This document shows, one piece after another, positions 11,950-24,107 of a stretch of 64,000 nt of DNA (the first letter of the stretch is position 1; each line of letters begins with the position of its first letter). Both the position numbers and the translations under genes were made by a program. Under the pieces are notes generated by a model. It had not been told where the DNA came from. It was given only the letters and a program-made list of their open reading frames with translations, and did not search any database. The DNA comes from Neurospora intermedia (taxonomy: Eukaryota; Ascomycota; Sordariomycetes; Sordariales; Sordariaceae). The DNA is taken from contig BTPP01000007.1 of assembly GCA_037102815.1 (NCBI GenBank), forward strand, positions 2,480,001 to 2,544,000, in the 5' to 3' direction.

Positions 11950-14900
11950 GTGCAGATCTATAGCGGTGGCTTGAAATATCCCAGCAACCTTTACAGTACT
12001 CCAACTAACTATATTCTATTGGGATTAATTAGTTTTAGTTAGTTCCACACACCAAAATTTGGGTACGAAGCCCAACCCCCTACAACTAGCACTCCACCCA
12101 GAAGTCACTCATCTACTATAAGGTTACGTTTATAAGGTTACGGTTACGCGAGCCGATCAGGCCCTTGGTAGAGCCGACTGTCTAAGATTTGAAGAAGATG
12201 GAAGGGGAGAAGCAATATACACAGGTCCAACTTATAAACAGTAGAGTGGTTTCGTGCATTGGGAGTGTCAGTTGGGGTGTTTCACGATGAGTAGACTTTG
12301 TCGAAGCAGATGCCTGCTTGCTGTCATGTATATTCTATAGACGAGAAATGCACTAGTAGTACCGGCAATAAGGGGGCACTGGAACAAGGAGGGTCACTCA
12401 CCCAAATTCAACCAACAACAACCATACACATTATGTGCGTAGTGTTCAACTGGAGTGCCTGTTCCGCTCCAAAAAAAACCCGGACAAAGAGTCTAACACA
12501 CGCTAACATGGTCATCTTCAGATTAGATCTCCCTTGTGGCCAAGGTTAGAGGTGACATGACCAGAATTGACGCCTAGATAGCGAGGCTAAAAGGCTGTCC
12601 AGCACATGGCATAATTGGATATCTGATGGCACTGCTCGACTCGGGCTTCAAGAATTGAGTGCTCTGATCAAAAGGACGAGGGTTCATAGGTGTGATTGAT
12701 GGGTTTTTTCCAGTTGGTTTCGATGACTATGTAGAGAACAGCACCCGTTTTTTTTATTTCCTGATAGTACTTTTTTTCTGTGGCCGCATGTAGGGTCGCA
12801 TTCCTGACCAGTAGCGCATTCTTTCTTCTCACACGGACTCCAGTGGCTTACAATTCTGGTAGAGATCGCCGGGCATTGGTGGTTAAGAGCTGTGCCGAGT
12901 TAGCCATACTGCCATATAACCGCAATTTCTTTTGCTGAAGAGGGCAAGAGGCTCCTTTCCCGACGCACAGGGGACATGGACCCAAGCCAGCATTGTCTTA
13001 GTGTCGACATCCGGTCGTATTCACCAAAACAATCCGGCAGAGAGGTGGGGGATGGGCAACGATTGGTTGGGGAGACATTGAGGTGCAGAGATGCGGCGGG
13101 CACAACCAGAAAAGCAGAGAACCAAGGGGGGGGGGGGGGGGGCGGCCGGTGGCTTACTTTGCCTTTCCTGTTCAATTCCTGCATCGATTGCCGGCTGGGC
13201 ATGCGTAATCGGCTTGAATGGCAACTGAATTCAATTTTTTTTATATATGTTATTTTGAAATATTCCTTTCCATGGAAGACTGACTGTATGGATGTCCACG
13301 ATGGAAGTTGTTGAGATGGTGGCATGGTGTACACTATACTAGAATGGTGTCAAGAAGCGATCTGCATAGAGTCGGATCAAGTGCCCGGCAACAGAGAGAG
13401 TATCAGAAAGACCAGCAAGTCGCAGTCAAGTGGAGAGAAAAGAGCGGACCTGCTCGACTTGTCGCCAGACACACTGTACTGTGTGCCGGGAATAAGGGGA
13501 GCTATGTATGTACTGCGTAGTGTAGTATGTAGACTGTTGCGGGAGTGGTGATCGGGGGAAAAGCCAAGTGGTCGCTAACCTCGCCGGTGTTCTCTGGCTA
13601 ACTGTGAAGGGATGCGCCATCCGGAGTTCCATTGCAGTGAAGCACCCGTTGGTTACATGGTACCATAGGCTCTGTAGCATTGCATGGAGTCATGGATGTC
13701 CATGGAAAAGGGCGAAGGGAGAGAGTCCATCCTCATTTTGGAGAAGGCAAAGGCATTAGTGTACAGTACATACTGTAGGCACCTAAAGGTAGTACCTAGT
13801 GCTAGGAAGTGTGAGTGAGGTCTGGAATGGATACTCGATGGTTGAGAGTCTGCACCTCTTTTGCCCGAATGGTGGAAAGGTACAGACAGATTTTCCCCAG
13901 GCGAAACCGGGCCAAACACGTTGGGTCAGGCACCTCAATCGGAAGTCAAGCCACACAGAACCCAGAAGGAAGGGACCGACGGGAACGGAGCCGGAGTGGG
14001 AGAACTTTCCGCTTCAGCACCCTGTGAACTGAACGAAGTGACGGAAGGCGGGAACAAGGAGGGGTGGAAAGGGCACCTTCCCCATAAAGTTTGATTCAAA
14101 AGTGGTGGATTTTCTCCGCACGTTCCCCCGTTCCTTCCCCTTCTGAGCATGGCGACAGACATGCCCGCCTGGAAACTGACCAACTGTTTTGTTCTGCCTG
14201 CGCCGTCAGCATTTCTTAGCACCATTACGTCGTTGGGCACATGGAACGCTGTTAGTGTAGTGCTATTCGTTAGTGTACTCCCCTAATCCCCCTTTTTTTT
14301 TTTATCCTTTTTTGTTTCTTCTTTGAGGTTGCTCCATTCTTTTGTCTCCACGACCAAGCGGGGGAATCTGGGGAAAGTGTAAATGCAAAGACCGAGTCAT
14401 GACTTCCGTGTCTCTAGTGCTGTGCATGATGAGACACTCAATTGCTGCTGACTGAAACTGAATGGCTTGACTGTTGAAAATCGAGTTGACAGTGGTGACT
14501 GGTGAAGGGAGGGGCGTTGCGGGGAAGTGGATGGAATTCGGCAAGTACCGTTGTACCGTCGTTCATCCAGTCTTTGTGAAAGATGTTGAGGGCTTGCTTG
14601 CCCTCAGTCAGGGTCATGCAACTATCGGTGCTTTTCCCAATCCCCGTTCAAAAAAGTCTGACACTCAATTTCTTCCACTTCCTTTGTACACTACGCAGTA
14701 CTTCGCCTGCCAACCTGCCCGTGCTGCTCTCAATTCGATACCCAATGCCAGTGCCGTGTGCCTCCTGGGATCTCCCAAGTTCTACAGTATGGCTTCTTCT
14801 CATAAGACGGACGGGGAAAAAGGGTCATGCTGATTTGTGCTGACGGGGTCCAAGACCCAGCCGAACGACTAGCCTCGGCCCTTCTCTACCAGAGATGTGG

Positions 14901-17290
14901 CCATTCGTAATCCATCACGATCCATCCATCGACATCCAGCCTCTTGCTTTCCATCCACCTGGCACTTGTGTGTCTGTCTTCCACGGCCATTGACGGCATT
15001 TTGACACCGCAAACCCAGAAAGAATCATTGGAAGCTGAGTGCTTCCCGTGTACACTAACTACCTCTACTGTTTGTGCACACTTTGACAGTCTCACGATTA
15101 TCACGGCACCTGTGCACACCTGTCTCTCTGCTCTTTGAGATCCACACAACCCCCATCGTTCTGTAGGCCTTGGCGGATGTGCGGCTCGTTCGCCGGCAAA
15201 ATTAACCACACTACAACGACAGATTGCTACACTGCCTGCAGCTCATACCTACACTACACTAACCTCCTGGCAATGGCATGTTAGCATTTGTCTGGGCGTT
15301 ATTTCTCTTGTGAGTCTCGACTGTTGCTCCAAGTGGAGGTCCCAATACCAACAGCCCCGGGGCAGACATCCGTTTCGGTCAAGCAACGCCGGCAGTTCTC
15401 TCTGCCATTACCCATGGATTTCTCTGGCATCAAAGGTAGCCTTCATCCATGGATGCCTTGGCAAAGATCGTCAGGGGAAGTAGCCATCTTGATCATAGAT
15501 TGGGAGAGTGGTTGGATGCTTGGGCTGTCTGGTTATCAAAGAAAAAGCCAGCTAGCAAGCCAGCCAGCCAGCCAGCCTCCTGGGATTTTCAGGAACATCA
15601 ACAGACAGACAGGCTCACACAGACAAGTGCCCGGTCTGACTACCATGTTGAAGCGTGCGTGTTCCGTATTCAACTTTCATGATCCCAATCATCATCCTGG
15701 CGGGAATGCTACATAGTGACACTACGGCAATTATCTACCAATAGCAAGACCCCCCGAGATGAACACCACGTTGTCACAAGTACTCTACGTTCCCTCTCTG
15801 CCTCTACACCTCCTGTACCCTTTCCCTTTGAAGATCCGTCGACGAGGGGGGCCGGTGACATGCCCATAAGAAATGCCATTAACGCTATGGAGCACGTTCC
15901 CGTCGCTGATACGACGTCACTTGTACCAAGAAGGGAATTGCGTGGAAAACGAAAAGTACTGATGTGTTGCAAGGAAGAGAAAAATTTTCATCGAAGGGGG
16001 GAAAGGGAGATTGGAAAGATGACCAAGATCAGGATACGAAGAACGAACTGATATTATTTTGGAAGTAGGAAAAAAAAAAAAAAAGGTTAGAATTATAAAC
16101 ACAAAGACAGGAAGATACTAAGACATGGGAACATCAGATAACATGGCCAAAAACATGTGCACGAGATGAAACTGACAACCACAGAAATAACTTAAAAAAA
16201 CCAACTCATCAAGGGAACAACAAGAATAACAACAGAGTTCTGAACACCAGCATTGTCACCAAGTGGAATGCCAACGCCTCGTTGCACATCATCTGCCAAA
16301 TCTGTTTCTCCCTGATGTTCACCTCTTACCTACCCACCCACCTTCACTCTTCCTCTTTCCTTGCATGTACCTTAGCATATCTTCATCATATTCCTTTTCT
16401 ACAACTCATAACCGCCCGGGGTATTGCTTCCCTCTTCAAATTCAGACTTTCCCCTTCATTTCCTCCTTGCCCTCTTCGATTCTTACCTTCTTCCCCTTCC
16501 TCCTTCCTCCTTTCTCCCCCTTTCCCATCCCCCCTTCACCCCCAACTTAATTTGGCTGAGTACTGAACCTATGTAGCTTACCTACCAAAGTACCTAGAGG
16601 TATCCGACACTCCAACACCTCAATCCCCCCACCAAATGATCAAGTCAACACATGAGACCTTCAAATAAGCTTTGCGGCTGCACTTGCCTGACACCTTGAC
16701 CCAAGGCGCTTATGCATTCCATTGCGTAGGTTGGCATTAGCTTATCGACCTCGTGTCACTTGGCGTCAGCTTTGCATTCTTGACATCTTGGCTCATTCCT
16801 ATAGCCTTCATAAAGGTCTCGGCTTGTCATCATACTATCACAAGACGGGTCAAATCGGATCTGTGCATGCTCAATGACCTTTTTTATAGTAAAGTCCGAA
16901 ACTAAAAGTGTTTTTATTTCTTGGGCACCTTATTTATCACCTAGTATGAACAAATCCCGACATGGAAAGGATAAAGTACAAAAGCATATGGTTCCCCAAA
17001 AAAGTAAGCAAAAATCTCAACCACTATGGTAGAGTAAGAAAAGATCAAGACTGTTAAACCACCATCAACCGAGACCTATAACCTCCTTTTCCCTCCATTC
17101 AGCCAGAAGTTAGCACATGCGTTGTTTCATCCTTAAACCGAAAGGGAATATTTATTGTAGTGTGCTCCATCAAGGCTTCCACTGACATCCTTCACCCAAC
17201 TCCATTCCACGTTCTATGATTTCACCTCATCCTCTTAAATATGGCTCTGTTGATTATCGTGGCGTATGAAAATCATGTGTAGACGATCAA
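11950..17290. other. Intergenic region with no supported gene
   Basis: Base composition returns to normal at about 11,950. Open frames of up to about 140 codons occur on both strands, but they overlap one another, lack splice-supported extensions and resemble no family I know. Visible features are a 17-base G run at 13,126-13,142, a CAGC-type short tandem repeat near 15,550-15,580, an A run near 16,068-16,084 and a long pyrimidine-rich tract at about 16,290-16,550. Non-coding RNA genes cannot be excluded. I saw no tRNA. Confidence 0.6.
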
Positions 17291-18010
17291 TCAACCACTA
17301 AATGGTCGGCCCACCCTGGATAAGAAGAAGTAGGTCTCCAAGGGCAGAGGAGACGTGGATGGTACAGTCACCGGTGAAGATGAGGATGATGTGGTCACCG
17401 ACGTCTCTGATGCCGGCAAGCCAGAAGGCCCATTCGGGATCGGAGATGCATCAGTGCCACACAAGGGAGTGGGAATAATGGTAGGAACAGACCTAGCTGG
17501 TGGAAATGAGCAATGTTCACTTGCTGCCGCGGTTGAAGGCACTGTCACTGTTGTTTCTGGTATTGTCACGGTGATTTCTGGTTCAGTGACAGTTGACGTG
17601 AGGTTTGACAGCGTAGAAGGGACAGAACCACTGGACTCCCATGGGACTGATGACGAGAGAGATGTTACCACGGTCGAAGATAGTAGGGATATGATAGATG
17701 ATGGAGAAGATGAGCTGGTATACGATGGCGGTTGTTGCGGAGCGGCGTTGGCTGTCCCTGTCGGAACTGACGGCTGGGTTGCTGGACTTGATACAGATGG
17801 CATCGATGGCAAAGAAGTCATGCTAGAGTTAAATTGGTCCCCGACCGGGACCGTGCCACCTATGCTCATAAAAGTGGAAATCCCTTTTGTTGTGTTTCGT
17901 GTGATTGTTATGCAACTGGTGGTCGTTGTGCTGCAAGCTGTGACCGTTGTGGTGCAGGGCGTCAGAACGGCCCTTTCGGGGGGTGTGTATTTGGTCGTAT
18001 CGTTCAGCTG
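17291..18010 (-). CDS. In-frame Ser/Thr-rich extension after the TAG of the WSC protein gene
   Basis: Immediately after the TAG at 18,011-18,013 the same frame stays open for 239 codons to a stop at 17,291-17,293. The product is Ser/Thr/Pro/Val-rich with runs such as TTTVTACSTTTTSC, the same style as the rest of the WSC protein. An internal Met lies at 17,869. The TAG could be removed by a 42-nt intron (GTAAAG ... GGCTAG, a multiple of three, no strong branch site). It could also be a nonsense change from CAG, or be read through; the context TAG CAG CTG resembles the CARYYA readthrough signal at five of six positions. Coding use is likely; the mechanism is open. Confidence 0.5.
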   Translation of the reverse strand, partial: QLNDTTKYTPPERAVLTPCTTTVTACSTTTTSCITITRNTTKGISTFMSIGGTVPVGDQFNSSMTSLPSMPSVSSPATQPSVPTGTANAAPQQPPSYTSSSSPSSIISLLSSTVVTSLSSSVPWESSGSVPSTLSNLTSTVTEPEITVTIPETTVTVPSTAAASEHCSFPPARSVPTIIPTPLCGTDASPIPNGPSGLPASETSVTTSSSSSPVTVPSTSPLPLETYFFLSRVGRPFSG

Positions 18011-21000
18011 CTAGCCAACGACCATGTGTGCTTCGTCAATCATGGACTTTACTTTTGCAACTTCTGAAGCAGCCATCCTTTGGATCTTATCCATGGCAGC
18101 AAAAACGATAGTGCTGACACTGGATGCCATGTCTTCCACGTCAATGGCTGTGGGTTTTATCTGCATGTTCTTGAGGGCCACATCAGTGACGATGGCAACC
18201 ATGGGGACTTCTTTCTCAGTGCTAATATCATCTTCATTCAAATCATCCTCGTCTGCTGGCCACTCCCACACTGCGCTTGTCATGGGCAGAAGACTTTGCC
18301 GAACTGCCCCGGTGAAGTCTGCCATTTCCGTCTGACCTGGACTTAATGTTGGCAATGTAAAGTTCACCTCAGGTCCCGGAGCCTTGGGAACGTGGCCAGT
18401 AATACTCCAAATACTCAGAGCGAGGTTTCCGCCGCATGTAAACTCAGGTTCTCCCTCATAAGGAATGCCGCAGTCCGACTCAGCAATTTGCCAGGAATCA
18501 ACTACTTTGTCTCCGCAGAAGCACATGTAGCCGGCCTCCGTACCAGCCAAGCGGTACCCAAGGGTTTTGCAATATGTAATGCAAATCCCCGTCGTCATGC
18601 CACCGATCACCGTAGCCGTAATCGATTCATTCTGTAGCGCTCGAGCCGTATCATCTTTGTAGCACCCCCCATATTGCCAGCCTGCTGTGGCAGGATGTAT
18701 AGTTCCGGCTGCAGCGGCAGTCTCATATACGGTCAAGGATTGTGTTGAGGTAATGGTGATTTCCACGACAGCGCCTCCAACGGGGGCATTTCCAGAAGTG
18801 GCCACTGTGGACAGGTTTACAGTAACGCTTTCGGGAGCAGTAGTTGGCAACGGAATACAAAACCACCCGCTAGAGCAGTGATAGCATGGCCATCCGTACC
18901 CACAGGGGGCTGGCAGCGCGGGAGTGAGAGGCGGTGGACAGAACCATCCATTGATACAGTCGTCGCAAAAGTAACCCTGACCAGGACATGGACCTGAACC
19001 AAGACCGCTGAAGGGTGACGATAACGAGGTAACTCCAGAATTGTCTCCATATCCGAGAAGGCCTCGGGAGCCAGAGACGCTCCCAGACCCGTTGCTGCTC
19101 AGCCTACCTGCATTGTTGGCTTCTTCAGGGTTGGTTCCGGACCCAGAAGTACTACCTGAAGAAGAGCCGCTATCATCGGATAGGCAAGGAAGACCCGTGG
19201 GACATAAAGGACACGGAGGCAGAGAGGGGCAAGTGAGCATCGAGGTTCTAGTACCACTATTAGCAGAGAAAACGATGGTCGCACATAGCAGCAGCACTTA
19301 CGGTGTGCCACCGAGACAGGTAGCAATGATGCTGAGCTCCACGGACGTGACCGTGATGGTTTGTGTGCTGATGGAGACAACGGATATTATCTTCCCTGCT
19401 CCCCCTGCCTGAGGTAAGAGACTGTTTGAAGCTCCGCGTCTCAAAGTACAAGTTGAAACTGAATCACTGCTTATCTGGAACACAGGGTCGCTGGTTGGCT
19501 GTCCTGAAGCGCTCACAAAGACTGTAGACACAGAAGCTGGAGCTTGTACTGTTGAAGCAATTTCCGATGCTGAACCAGTGATAGGAGTTGTCGAGCTTGG
19601 TCCCTTTATAAAGGGCGCCGTCGTTTGGATTGAGCTGCACGGGACGGACACTGGAATGACAGAGTCGCCTACCAACATCAACCGTGAGCACATTACACCA
19701 ACAGTCTCGGAAGAGGCTGAACCCGCGGCCACCGTGACTTGACTGATCAAACTGTCAATTGGGGTATTTGAAACCATGCTGGCCAACATCGATGCTATAA
19801 CGCCAACAACGTTGCTGGCTAATGCGGTGTTTGAGGAACCCGCAACGCTTGAGAGTGACCCCACAAATTGAGAAAGGGGTACAGCAGTGGGAAGTGATAT
19901 ACCAGAGAGCTTCGACAGAAGGGTTGTCGGGATCGATACCTCAATGGTCGTCGAAGAGAGATTTGGGGTGATGGCCGGCAATTCTGACGTCAAGAGCGTA
20001 GCTTCTGATACGACCGCTTGGGTGAGAGAAGGCACTTCCGAAGCAAGCACTGCTGTTAAGGAAGCAACATCGGGCACAGGAACCGACAGTTCTGAGATAA
20101 GAATCGATTGTATGGACTCTGAGAGTGGTTGAGCCGACGGTATGTCCGTGCTCAACGTGGGAATCAGTGGTGTTGTCTCCGAATTAAGGAGCGGGATGCT
20201 AGCTGTTGGTAGAGGAACACTTGGCATGATGGCACTTAAGATCGAGGCAATGTCTGGCGCTGGAAGCGAGACTATCGGTACAGACACAGGAATAGAAGCT
20301 AGCTCAGATGAAACCAACGCTGTGAGAGTTGCCGGCAGGGGAAGGGAAGCCATCTCCGACATGATAATTGCCGAGAGCGACTGGAGTTCCGAAATCGAAA
20401 CCGGAAGTTCTGAGCTGGCCATCGACTGGAACGACTGCAAGAGTGGTAGGACTGATGGCAGGTCTGTACTCAACAAGGGAATCAAGGGCGTAATCTCAGA
20501 TATGAGAAGCGGGATGTCAGATGTCGGAACCGCTGCGGTTGGCAGAATGGCACTTAAGATAGAAACTACCCCCGGTGTTGGGTTCACGTTGGTTGGTACG
20601 GGGAATGAAAGCGGAAGTGACAATCCTGGGCTGAGGAACGGCGGTTGGCCCGAAGAGGTCGGGCCCGGTACTGGTATAATCGGTGGTAAGGTACCTTCCG
20701 CCAACATAGTGGTGTCCTGCTGTACTCCGGGCTGAAGAACACTCTCCAAAGCCGGGATGAGGGATACGAGAGAAGCAACATCTGTAGGAAGCGTAGCGAT
20801 CGGGCTGACCATTGCCGTACCGATGTTAGAAAGACTGGTCGTTAGTGAACCAAAGATGGTGTTGAGCAACGAGATGAGACCGCCGATGACTGCAGAGTTC
20901 GAGTCGAGTGGAGTTGCGGTACTACCAGTACTTGTAGTAACCAAAAGAGTAATTTGGGTTGGAGGATTGAGCAGTGAAGACAAGATATCAGGATCGAGTG

Positions 21001-21181
21001 TCAGGCCAGGGGCACCCAGTTCGTCTGACTTGGACTCCTGAGGCTCACCATTTCCTACCTGGCGGTGGACATGTCGAAGGACCGGGGTTGTTCCTGTCTC
21101 CTTGCTGTCCGAGACAAGGTTGGAAGCGAGGCTGATGGGAAGAAGGAGTAGGGGTAGCAGGTAACGACCAGCAGACGGCAT
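18011..21181 (-). CDS. Secreted Ser/Thr-rich WSC-domain protein
   Basis: Two exons are inferred: 21181-19302 and 19256-18011, with a 45-nt intron at 19257-19301 (GTAAGT...TAATAG), giving 1,041 residues. The chosen Met begins a clear signal peptide (MPSAGRYLLPLLLLPISLAS). Residues about 100-600 are low-complexity Ser/Pro/Thr/Leu and include a 106-residue tandem duplication. A Cys-rich section follows (about 720-790). Then comes a WSC domain at about 815-910 (YGGCYKDD ... MCFCGDKVV ... FTCGGN), the Cys-rich carbohydrate-binding module of cell-wall sensors and secreted wall proteins. Unlike Wsc1-type sensors, no transmembrane helix follows it. I infer an extracellular or wall-associated role. 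The frame continues past the TAG at 18,011-18,013 (see next entry), so the true C-terminus is uncertain. Confidence 0.75.
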
Positions 21182-22028
21182 GGTAGCCAGAAAACGACTG
21201 TGTCGACCCGAAAGAAAGAAGAAGGAAAAGAGGCCAGTTGTGTAGGTATGTAGTTGATACACTTCCAAGGGCAGAAGGCCAAAGAGGTTCCAAAACTCAC
21301 AAGTCCAAAGCTCGTAGTCCAAAAAGAAAAGAGGGAAACGAACGGTGCTCAGCCTAGCAGAGTATTGGTGATGGAAGAGAACATGGAGAAGAACAGAAAA
21401 AACATCGCTCGGGGATTGGGGGAGATGATGCTCTTTTGTCAGGCCGGAGAAGCGATTGCTCTTTCCCAGTCGACTCCTGCACAACCGCCATCATGGGAAA
21501 GGGGCAAGACCGACCGACCCTTGAGGAACAGTCACGACTAGTGATTGGATGGTACTATCCCATGGTCAAGTCTCGAGTCCGTTCCTACCGCGCTGCCTCA
21601 CGGACAGGCCATTTCCAGTATAGAGAGCAAGTGGAAGGCTACCGCTCCACGCTTGGGACTCTTGTACGTGATTTCAGTGTGAACCGTGTCTACTGAGCTG
21701 TTAGCAACCGCGAATCATACAGCATGTTGAGCTCGCAAACCAAACAAACAAGTGTCCATAGCATGAACAGCGACGACCCTTGACCGCATAGAACACATTG
21801 TGTCCTACAACGCTACCATCCATAACATTCAATGATTCGCTGATTCGAATGGGGGCTCTGACGTTGTTGGTCATTTCATCAATTTTGGGACTCAGGCCGA
21901 TCGCACTAGGTATTTGGGACAACAGCCTTCATCTATTCCATTCCCGGAGCCCATGCAATCAAATAACCACAGACGCCCGAAAGAATCCTTCCATCCTCGC
22001 TAGCTGAAAGCAACTTTCAACCAGTCGC
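21182..22028. other. Promoter of the WSC gene and 3' flank of uS5
   Basis: There is no supported gene. Both flanking genes are on the minus strand, so this holds the 5' region of the WSC-protein gene and the 3' UTR and terminator of the uS5 gene. A CT-rich leader on the minus strand directly precedes the WSC start. Confidence 0.5.
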
Positions 22029-23036
22029 TTAGTTGGCGTAACGCTTGCCCTCACGGAGGGTGTCAGCGAACTCCTCAAGAGGAGAGCGGGTCAACTTGGT
22101 CTCCTTCCACAAGTTGGGGGTAAGGAAGCCATAGGTGTTGGAAACAGCGGCGAAAGTAGCCTTGAGAGTGTTCTCAAGGGTCTTGGTAGAGCCGGAAGAG
22201 GAGGTGTAAGCATCCTCGATACCGGCGAGCTGGAGAAGACGCTTGACGGCGGGGGAGGCAACGAGGGAGGTACCACGGGGAGCGGGGATAAGCTATGAGG
22301 ATCGCAGTTAGCGCCAGTTCCAGCTTCTCTAGTCAAATATCGGGTATAACTTACGCGGACGGTGACGGAACCGCACTTGCCAGACTCCTTGACGGGGAGG
22401 GAGTGGGGGAGACCGAGGTTGGCGCCCCAGTAACCACGACGAACGGGGATGACGCTGAGCTTGGCGATGATGATGGCAGCGCGGATAGCAGTAGCGACTT
22501 CCTTGGAGGTCTTGATACCGAGACCGACGTGGCCCTCGGAGTCACCGATGATGACGATGGCCTTGAAGCGGGTACGCTGACCGGCACGGGTCTGCTTCTG
22601 GACGGGCTTGATCTGCAGAGGGGGAAAAACAACAATATCAGCATGCCAGTTTCGTGGTGTTTCAAACACAGTTCCCCCCAATATCGTCGCGAATCCTGCG
22701 ATTCTCGCTCCTCCTTCTCAACCTCATCCTCCGGGCATCAAAGAATTCGTTGCTGCGCACCTTCATGACCTCATCCTTGAGCTTGGGGAGGAAGAAGTCG
22801 ACGATCTGGTACTCCTTGATGGGGAGAGAGTGGAGGTAGATCTCCTCCATGCTCTTGATCTTGCCGGCCTTCACGAGACGGCCGAGCTTGGTGACGGGCT
22901 GCCACTCCTTCTCCTCGGACTTGCCGCCGCGACGGCCACGGCCACGTCCACCACGGCCACGGCCGCGGTCACCACCACGATCGCCACGGGAAGCGAAGCC
23001 GCCGCCACGGGGGCCAGAAGTTCCACGATCAGCCAT
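22029..23036 (-). CDS. rps2: 40S ribosomal protein uS5 (S2)
   Basis: Three exons are inferred: 23036-22761, 22612-22355 and 22292-22029, with introns of 148 nt (22613-22760, unusual GTGCGC donor, CTGCAG acceptor) and 62 nt (22293-22354, GTAAGT donor, GCTAAC branch, CATAG acceptor). The joined frame is 265 codons, the usual size for fungal S2. The N-terminus is the typical Arg-Gly repeat tail ([15 protein letters not shown]). The S5 domain follows, with [25 protein letters not shown] and [10 protein letters not shown]. The C-terminus carries the eukaryotic tail with [13 protein letters not shown]. It is a small-subunit protein needed for decoding fidelity. A telobox-like AACCCTAA lies about 170 bp upstream. 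The eS30 gene lies next upstream in the same orientation. Confidence 0.95.
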
Positions 23037-24107
23037 TATGTCGGTTTGCCGGTAGGGTATCGGAGACGGAGGGTCTGTTGCTGGTCGTCGTCGTGGACTG
23101 GTTGAGGAGTGCAGATACTCGACGTTTTTCTCGGGCGCCTGGTGGGGGTCGCAGCTTTTCGCTGCGATTTCTGGATTTTGCTGGTGCGCTCCGCCTTTGG
23201 CACCAACCCTAACGCCCACCTCATTGGCCACTCGCGGGGTTTGACCCGTTTGGCAGCCGGAAGGTGGGGTAGATTTGGGGTCACAGCTGTCAGACTTGGC
23301 ATGGACAATGAGTGTGCACGGACCAGACTGTCTGCTTCTCAGCCCAACTGCTTGCTGTAGCTACAGGACTGGCCGCCGCGAACTTGCAATCGTGAACCTT
23401 GAATGCCGGGGCGGTTTCATCATGGGCAAATTGAAGCCCCACTGCGAACATTGAAGTCCATCCCTCCCTCTGTCGGCCATCGGGGTTCTCACTCTTTGTC
23501 ATCACCAACGCGTGGAGATTCCAGTATTGGACCGACTCATGTCAACAAATCTTTTCAATTCTGTCGATAGTTGTTGCGGACTTCCTCGCTGTCGCTGCAG
23601 ATTCCAAGTGAACACCCGATATCAACACCCATTTGCAAATGCACATTACCTACCTTGTCGCATTATATCAGATGGTTCAGTGGAGGTGTTCGTCTCTTAG
23701 TTGCGACATGTGCCTCCAGTCTGTCGGTCTCCATAGACTCATAGAGGCATCTAACTCACACAGAACGACCTGGTATTGCACGTCCCTCTTCCAGGGATCA
23801 CACGCTGATATGATCAGGAAGAGAGCCGTGTTCTGAATAAGTGCCCAAAGGACAAATCGATTTTCCTATTGTACCTAGCCGGAAGAAGGGGGCATCATCA
23901 GATTCCATCAAAACGCCTATGCGCCGGAAACTTAGCCTATAGTAGAGGATGAACTGAGTACCCAAGTCCAACACATGCTCCTGCGTTCCCGATATGCCCA
24001 CGGCCATGACCATTTCCCTCGTAGGTAGGATCAGTAAACGCCTAGAGACGCCACGAGATGATTGCTTGCTTATTTGCAAATGAAGAACATTCCAAAAGAC
24101 AAGCTCT
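23037..24107. other. Spacer between eS30 and uS5
   Basis: About 1.1 kb lies between two minus-strand ribosomal protein genes. It holds the uS5 promoter (telobox-like site, pyrimidine-rich leader) and the eS30 3' flank. No supported gene is visible. Confidence 0.5.
23205..23212. promoter_or_regulatory. Telobox-like element upstream of uS5
   Basis: AACCCTAA occurs about 170 bp before the uS5 start codon (TTAGGGTT on the gene's own strand). Such sites are bound by Tbf1-type factors in front of ribosomal protein genes of many fungi. No equivalent is obvious before eS30, so the regulatory role is only suggested. Confidence 0.35.

Noticed and set aside
1-11950. Possible CRISPR-like or rRNA content in the repetitive flank
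   Set aside because: There are no regularly spaced identical repeats and no conserved rRNA sequence; the repetitiveness is AT-rich RIP damage.
13135-13224. Poly-Pro/poly-Gly segments in frames around 12,900-13,330
   Set aside because: They result from the 17-base G run rather than from a gene.
12298-16566. Many frames of 60-140 codons on both strands
   Set aside because: They overlap each other, have no recognisable domains or intron-supported continuations and show no coherent protein-like composition.
22295-22768. Plus-strand frames across the uS5 gene
   Set aside because: They are antisense shadows of conserved uS5 exons.
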